From contig NZ_CP053346.1 in assembly GCF_013113735.1 (NCBI RefSeq), forward strand, positions 2,680,001-2,744,000: a stretch of 64,000 nt of DNA. The letters run 5' to 3'. Origin of the DNA: Sphingomonas sp. AP4-R1 (lineage in GTDB: Bacteria > Pseudomonadota > Alphaproteobacteria > Sphingomonadales > Sphingomonadaceae). The position numbers and the translations under genes were made by a program. Shown here in pieces: positions 57,251 through 64,000 of the stretch. The notes beneath the pieces are model-generated. The model was not told the origin of the DNA. It made no database searches and worked only from the letters and a program-made list of their open reading frames with translations. Numbering within the stretch: the first letter of the stretch is position 1; each line of letters begins with the position of its first letter.

Positions 57251-57712
57251 ATGTTCAAGGAATTCAAGGCATTCATCAATCGCGGCAACGTGATGGATCT
57301 CGCCGTCGCGGTCATCATCGGCGCGGCCTTCGGCAAGATCGTCACCAGCCTGACGGACGACATCATCATGCCGATGATCGGCAAGATCTTCGGCGGCCTC
57401 GATTTCTCGGGCTATTTCCTCACGTTGGGGCCGATCCCGGCGGATTATAAGGGCTCGCTCGCCAGCTATGCCGATCTGAAGAAAGCCGGCGTGCCCCTGC
57501 TCGGCTATGGCGAGTTCGTGACGCAGGTCGTCAATTTCGTGATCGTCGCTTTCATCATCTTCCTGCTGCTGCGCGCCGTGAACAAGGCGATGGCCAGCGT
57601 CGCCGCGGACAAGGCGCGCGAGGAAGCCGCCACGCCCGCGCCGGACAGCGCCGAAGTCGTGCTGCTGCGTGAAATCCGCGACGAGCTGCAGAAGCGCTCC
57701 GGCGCCGCATGA
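57251..57712 (+). CDS. mscL: Large-conductance mechanosensitive channel
   Basis: The 153-residue protein starts MFKEFKAFINRGNVMDLAVAVIIGAAFGKIV (in parts), the conserved N-terminal helix and first membrane segment of MscL, with the second segment at about 98-118. It opens on membrane tension to release solutes during hypo-osmotic shock. GAGC lies before ATG 57251. It is divergent from the lemA operon with 149 bases between. Confidence 0.95.
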   Translation: MFKEFKAFINRGNVMDLAVAVIIGAAFGKIVTSLTDDIIMPMIGKIFGGLDFSGYFLTLGPIPADYKGSLASYADLKKAGVPLLGYGEFVTQVVNFVIVAFIIFLLLRAVNKAMASVAADKAREEAATPAPDSAEVVLLREIRDELQKRSGAA

Positions 57713-57791
57713 TGCACCGGGCGGCGAGGCGCGGCATGGCGCCGTCGCTTCGCCGCCGGTATGACGAGGGGGCTGCAGGGGGCGATGACGG

Positions 57792-59033
57792 ATGATGCTT
57801 GAAAATGGATCGCGTGCGGCCCCCTGGGTGAGGTCGATTCTGATTTTCGCGGCGTTGCTCGGCTTCGCGAACATGGTGTGGCGGGTGCGCGGCGGCCTCG
57901 ATGTCGTCGATTTCAAGCTGTTCTGGCTTGCCGGCCGCACCTGGGCCGCGGGGGTGAACCCCTATCTCCAGGATCATTACGAGGCGATGGGCGTCGCGCT
58001 GTTCGGCCAATGGTCGCCCGTCATGATCTGGCCCTATCCGCCGCATGCGCTGCCGGTGATGATGCCCTATAGCTGGGTGCCCTATCAGACGGGACTTCTG
58101 CTCTGGAACGCGACCGGCCTGATCCTGTCGCTGGCGGGCGCGGCTCTGCTCGGACGATTGTTCGGGCGCACCTCGGAAGGCGCGCTTGTGCTGACGGCGG
58201 CGGTCGTCGCCTATCTCGGCCTGATGACCGCGTCCGGATCCACTTTGGTGGTGGGGCAGACCTCGTTCATCATCCTGTTCGGGATCGCGCTGATCGCATG
58301 GGGCATCGGCCGTCAGGCCCCGGTGATCGGGGGCATCGGCATGGCGATCGTCATGCTGAAGCCGCATGTCGGGCTGGTCCTTTGCTGCGTCATTCCTTTC
58401 TTTTTCCGGTCCGGTATCCGGATGACGGCGTGGGGCGTGGGGATCACGGTCCTCGCTTCCATTCCGGGCCTTGCCATCGGCGGGGTCGGCGCCACGATCG
58501 GGGGATTGATGCATAATCTCATCGATTATCGCGCCATCGCCTACAACACGCCCCGCCTGATGACGGGCGTCGCCAATCTGATCCAGGCGGCGACGGGGCA
58601 CGACATGTCGGCGCTCGTGATGAGCCTGATCGGCTGCGTCGTGATCCTCGTCGCGATGACGGCGCTCCATCTGCGCTGGCGGAAGACGGGGCGTCCCGAG
58701 CCGGTCGAGGCGGCCGCGATCTATCTGCTGCTCTCGCTGTCGACAGTGGCTGCCTTCGTCGTGCTGCATGTCTATGACATGGTGATCCTCTGCCCGCTGA
58801 TCGCGATCCTGCCGTGGATGGGGCGGTCCGCCGCTCTGATCTGCGTGGCGCCGCTCCTCATCCTGATGCGCCCGGAAAATATCAGCCGGGTCGTGGGCGT
58901 CGAGGAAACGGGCGCGACGGTGGCGGCGGTGGGAGGGCTGCTGCTGCTGATCTTCAGCCTGATCTTCCTGCTGCGGCGCGCGCCGGAGAGCGGATCCGGG
59001 GCGATCGGCACGTTGGCCACCGTAGCGCATTGA
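57792..59033 (+). CDS. GT87-family glycosyltransferase-like membrane protein
   Basis: The 413-residue protein has about ten membrane segments and the DUF2029/GT87 motif VDFKLFWLAGRTWAAGVNPYLQDHY (about 38-63, in parts), whose acidic residue is catalytic in mannosyltransferases using polyprenyl-phosphate mannose. The acceptor is unknown. It is followed directly by the tmRNA gene. Confidence 0.85.
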   Translation: MMLENGSRAAPWVRSILIFAALLGFANMVWRVRGGLDVVDFKLFWLAGRTWAAGVNPYLQDHYEAMGVALFGQWSPVMIWPYPPHALPVMMPYSWVPYQTGLLLWNATGLILSLAGAALLGRLFGRTSEGALVLTAAVVAYLGLMTASGSTLVVGQTSFIILFGIALIAWGIGRQAPVIGGIGMAIVMLKPHVGLVLCCVIPFFFRSGIRMTAWGVGITVLASIPGLAIGGVGATIGGLMHNLIDYRAIAYNTPRLMTGVANLIQAATGHDMSALVMSLIGCVVILVAMTALHLRWRKTGRPEPVEAAAIYLLLSLSTVAAFVVLHVYDMVILCPLIAILPWMGRSAALICVAPLLILMRPENISRVVGVEETGATVAAVGGLLLLIFSLIFLLRRAPESGSGAIGTLATVAH

Positions 59034-59040
59034 AGCCGCA

Positions 59041-59405
59041 GGTTTTCGCGCCTATATCGGCCGTGCCGGGGTTCGCCCCGGCTATGGCGATAAATGGTGC
59101 GACGTTTCGAAGCAGCGGACCCGGGGGCGGTACCCGGCGGCTCCACCAAAACTCCTGTCTTCGGGCAGGGGCTCTGATGGGGCCGAACTAGGATCGACGT
59201 GTTTGCGGGATGCGTATTTTTGCCCGGGCTGAGTAACCCGTTAAAGGCTCGAAACCACAAGTGCCAACGACAACGAGGCGCTCGCGATTGCCGCGTAATC
59301 AAGGCCTAACGGCTTAGATTACAAGGCTTGAACGCGGTTCGGGCCACACCGGGCAACAGAAGTGGATTCCGGCGGCCGCCGGGGGGGCCGAGCAACAGAA
59401 CCCCC
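59041..59405 (+). ncRNA. ssrA: tmRNA, circularly permuted two-piece form
   Basis: The acceptor piece comes first and ends in CGGCTCCACCA at 59138-59148; after a short spacer the coding piece starts GGGGCCG at 59179, which pairs with CGGCTCC to form the acceptor stem. The tag codons at 59263-59298 encode ANDNEALAIAA then TAA. Order and the T-arm GGGGGCGGTACCC are typical of alphaproteobacterial permuted tmRNA, which rescues stalled ribosomes with SmpB. The outer ends of the two pieces are approximate. Confidence 0.93.
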
Positions 59406-59695
59406 CGGACCTCTTTCGCCTGTGGCGGGTGATGACGCCCGCAGGGCCAGCTATTCAGTCCAAGCGCAGAGATACCCTCTCGGAACAGGATCCCGGACCA
59501 TTCGACGGGCTCAGGGAGGGCTTATGCGCGCGGCCCGCCTTACGGCTGGATCAGCAACCCGAGGAGCGAGCGGACGGGTGGGTGCCGGAACACGTCCGGC
59601 ATGACGGAGGCTTTTCGAAGGGGATAAGCGCCAAACGCCTTCAGGATGACGGCTTTTGGGGGAATGAGGTGCGCGCAACCGTTGCGCTGGCAGGC
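59406..59695. other. Intergenic stretch after ssrA
   Basis: I see no gene here. A partial CTGAGC-family repeat (ATTCGACGGGCTCAGGG at about 59499) is present, and the rest is unstructured GC-rich sequence. Confidence 0.55.
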
Positions 59696-60127
59696 TTACG
59701 CCGCCTGGCAGGTGATCGTCGTCGACGCGTTGTAGCTGCCCGCCTTGAAGCCGCTGGTGTTCACCACGCGCGCATCGATCGTCAGCGTATCGGCGACGGG
59801 GGACACGTTGACCGAGAATCCGGTGTTGGTGAAGGGAATGTTGGTACCGCTGAGTGTCTTCAGCGACTGATAGGTGATGGGCGAGCCCGCCCAGCCCGTG
59901 GGCCCTACGATCGATAGAGGCGAGAAGATCAGCTGCGGCGTGAGATTGAGGCTGACGACCGCCATCACGGCGCTGAGCCCTCCCGTATTGAGCGAACTGA
60001 TCGACATCCCGTCGCCGCTCATCGTCAGCTTGCCGGATGTGGTGAGCGTGAGCGTGCAGCTGCCGACGGCGTTCGCCGATGTCGCGCCGAGCGCGAAGGC
60101 CGCCATCCCGATCAAAAGTTTACGCAC
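59696..60127 (-). CDS. Secreted hypothetical protein
   Basis: The 143-residue protein has a signal peptide (about 1-20, LLIGMAAFALGATSANA), then a Ser/Thr-rich, beta-rich domain with one cysteine near each end (CTLTL and TITCQAA), suggesting a disulfide. The pattern resembles pilin-like or spore-coat-U-like secreted proteins, but I cannot name a family. It is alone on the minus strand. Confidence 0.7.
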   Translation of the reverse strand: MRKLLIGMAAFALGATSANAVGSCTLTLTTSGKLTMSGDGMSISSLNTGGLSAVMAVVSLNLTPQLIFSPLSIVGPTGWAGSPITYQSLKTLSGTNIPFTNTGFSVNVSPVADTLTIDARVVNTSGFKAGSYNASTTITCQAA

Positions 60128-60337
60128 GACGCCTCACCTCCAGCACTCCTGCCGTCAGGCGTGCGGCGGCAGATTAGGCTATCGTGGTTAACGATTTCTT
60201 CTCGTCAGGCGGCGGCGGTCCGGTAAAGGGTACGCCTTTGACATGATCGTCATTGCGAGCGCAGCGAAGCAATCCAGTCTCGGCAGTGCGAACTGGATTG
60301 CTTCGCTGCGCTCGCAATGACGAATGTGTCAGAAACG
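60128..60337. other. Intergenic stretch with GTCATTGCGAGCG palindrome
   Basis: A perfect 31-base inverted repeat at 60248-60278 and 60292-60322 (loop 13 bases), identical in arm to 37338-37413, lies between the secreted protein and DUF952. No gene is seen. Confidence 0.7.
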
Positions 60338-60688
60338 TTAGCCCGCGACGGGCAGGGCGACCCCGCCATCCGCGTGGCGCTCCAGCGGACCGTAAGCGAT
60401 GACGGTCTCCAGGCTCAGCGGCTGGCCGTAAAGATGCGGAAACAGCTGTCCGCCGCGCGATTCCTCCCAGCGGATCGCCTCGCCCAGTGCGTCCAGATCG
60501 ACGGCGGCGACGTGAAGATGCTCCTGTCCCGCGAAATGCTTGTCGACCGTCTCGGTCAGCTGGGCGGCGGTGGAGAGGTGGATATAGCCGTCGGCCAGAT
60601 CGATCGGCGCGCCGTCGAAATGGCCCTGATGTTCCAGCGCCTCCATCTGGTCGGCGGTCAGCACCTTGTAGGCGATCGGATCGGGCAT
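60338..60688 (-). CDS. DUF952 family protein
   Basis: The 116-residue protein matches DUF952: YKVLTADQMEAL, DGYIHLSTAAQL, HLHVAAVDLDAL and RGGQLFPHLYG in order. The family has a fold related to ADP-ribosyl transferases, and its function is unknown. ATG 60688 is preferred to TTG 60697 because AGGA precedes it. It lies at the end of a two-gene minus-strand unit. Confidence 0.85.
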   Translation of the reverse strand: MPDPIAYKVLTADQMEALEHQGHFDGAPIDLADGYIHLSTAAQLTETVDKHFAGQEHLHVAAVDLDALGEAIRWEESRGGQLFPHLYGQPLSLETVIAYGPLERHADGGVALPVAG

Positions 60689-60693
60689 CGGGA

Positions 60694-61197
60694 TCAATCC
60701 TCGCTATGTTTGTTCAGGACGGCCAGGCACCGGTCGCGCGCGGCGATCAGCTTCGGCTCGGTGATCACGGCCAGCGCGTTGCGGGTATGGACCTCGAACA
60801 CCTTGTCGTCGATCGGCCGGGTGTCGATGCGCTGGTAGCAGATATCTTCGGCCCGGATGGTGGGCCCCATCATGCCCAGCACGGCGGGCGCGTTGCGGCG
60901 CAGGGCCGTGGAAAGCGCGCTGAGCAGCGATTCTCCCGCCGCGCCCGTGGCACCGGGCCGGAGAGCCGAGGCTACGTGCAGCCAGCCCGCATCTCCGCTC
61001 TCGATCGCGATCATCAAAACGTCCCAGCGGCTGCCGCGTCCCGTTCCATCCGGAGAGAGGGTGGCGACTGCCCGCTCGGGCCCCTGCGTCTGCACGATCT
61101 GCTCCACGGCGGCGCGCCGCTCGGGCGACATCGCCTCCATCAGGCACGCGCCGACGCAGGCGGCAGCGGAAGCGACGGATCCGGGTGCGAAGAACAT
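60694..61197 (-). CDS. Conserved hypothetical protein
   Basis: The 167-residue protein starts with an Ala-rich stretch (about 1-20) that may be a weak signal peptide and continues with a helical domain of normal composition. I do not recognise a family. It overlaps or abuts the DUF952 gene and is likely co-transcribed. Confidence 0.6.
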   Translation of the reverse strand: MFFAPGSVASAAACVGACLMEAMSPERRAAVEQIVQTQGPERAVATLSPDGTGRGSRWDVLMIAIESGDAGWLHVASALRPGATGAAGESLLSALSTALRRNAPAVLGMMGPTIRAEDICYQRIDTRPIDDKVFEVHTRNALAVITEPKLIAARDRCLAVLNKHSED

Positions 61198-61252
61198 GGT
61201 GCGTCCTTAGCGGAGGCCACAACGAGTTTCGAGCGTCACTGCACACTCCATC

Positions 61253-61332
61253 CGTACTCCTGCGAAAGCAGGAGCCCAGGGCATCACGCGATGCGCTTGC
61301 AGCTCTGGGCTCCGGCGTTCGCCGGAGCACGG
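61253..61332. repeat. Palindromic repeat, CCAGAGCT family
   Basis: TACTCCTGCGAAAGCAGGAG, AGCCCAGGG and its inverse, and CTCCGGCGTTCGCCGGAG form nested hairpins, as at 25950-26027. It lies between the hypothetical gene and the end of gyrA. Confidence 0.75.
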
Positions 61333-61368
61333 ATCCGTTGGAAGCGGTGAAATGGGCTCAGCCCCGGC

Positions 61369-64000
<2,632 letters not shown>

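Noticed and set aside
58772..59302. A minus-strand frame across the tmRNA gene
   Set aside because: The region encodes tmRNA on the plus strand with tag codons and acceptor stem; the protein frame is coincidental.

Overview
This window comes from a GC-rich alphaproteobacterium, most likely of the Sphingomonas group. The evidence is the circularly permuted two-piece tmRNA at about 59.0-59.4 kb (tag ANDNEALAIAA), the sphingomonad-type NrdA, the family of DUF4170, ETC complex I subunit and MlaC genes, and the many short palindromic repeats typical of these genomes. The window has two parts: the right end of an integrated mobile element (1-17.45 kb) and ordinary chromosome (17.5-64 kb).

The element ends inside a tRNA-Asn gene (17408-17482, minus strand). 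Its large serine recombinase (15854-17449) reads into the tRNA, so its last codons and stop codon are tRNA sequence. Next to the recombinase is a DNA-processing operon for conjugation: a ribbon-helix-helix protein, a TraD-like coupling protein, a MobF/TrwC relaxase-helicase, a VirB1-like lytic transglycosylase and a small AT-hook protein, each overlapping the next by a few bases. DUF736 and DUF2493 genes, common companions in alphaproteobacterial plasmids and conjugative elements, lie at 7.0-8.6 kb. No mating-pair formation genes are visible; they may lie left of the window or be absent. At 1-6.2 kb is a cargo cassette that looks like anti-phage defence: a phospholipase-D-type nuclease, a PD-(D/E)XK protein, two helical proteins with HEPN-like R/H motifs, a HEPN gene with an in-frame amber codon, and a DUF4238 gene.

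The chromosomal part holds nadK-moaA; a tightly coupled operon of a fused 5-oxoprolinase, two membrane proteins (DUF969, DUF979) and DUF2891, probably for 5-oxoproline or pyroglutamyl-peptide use; an AraC/GyrI regulator; DUF4170-mlaC; four small stress-type membrane proteins divergent from eno; an RBBP9-like hydrolase; a LytTR membrane regulator divergent from a radical SAM gene; nrdA with an NrdR box; a MASE1-PAS-GGDEF diguanylate cyclase; an M1 aminopeptidase; an ETC complex I subunit; hrpB; a sulfotransferase; a DUF885 protein and tdk; a methyltransferase; a polyprenyl synthase divergent from chorismate mutase; a GAF protein; a NUDIX hydrolase; lemA and two TPM-domain genes; mscL; a GT87 mannosyltransferase-like gene; ssrA; several small hypothetical genes; and most of gyrA, which runs off the right edge.

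At least four families of palindromic repeats are scattered through the chromosomal part. Several copies lie inside reading frames, forming the C-termini of 5-oxoprolinase and DUF969, the N-terminus of a TPM-domain protein and an in-frame insert in HrpB. All assignments rest on reading the sequence and on remembered family features; no database search was run.
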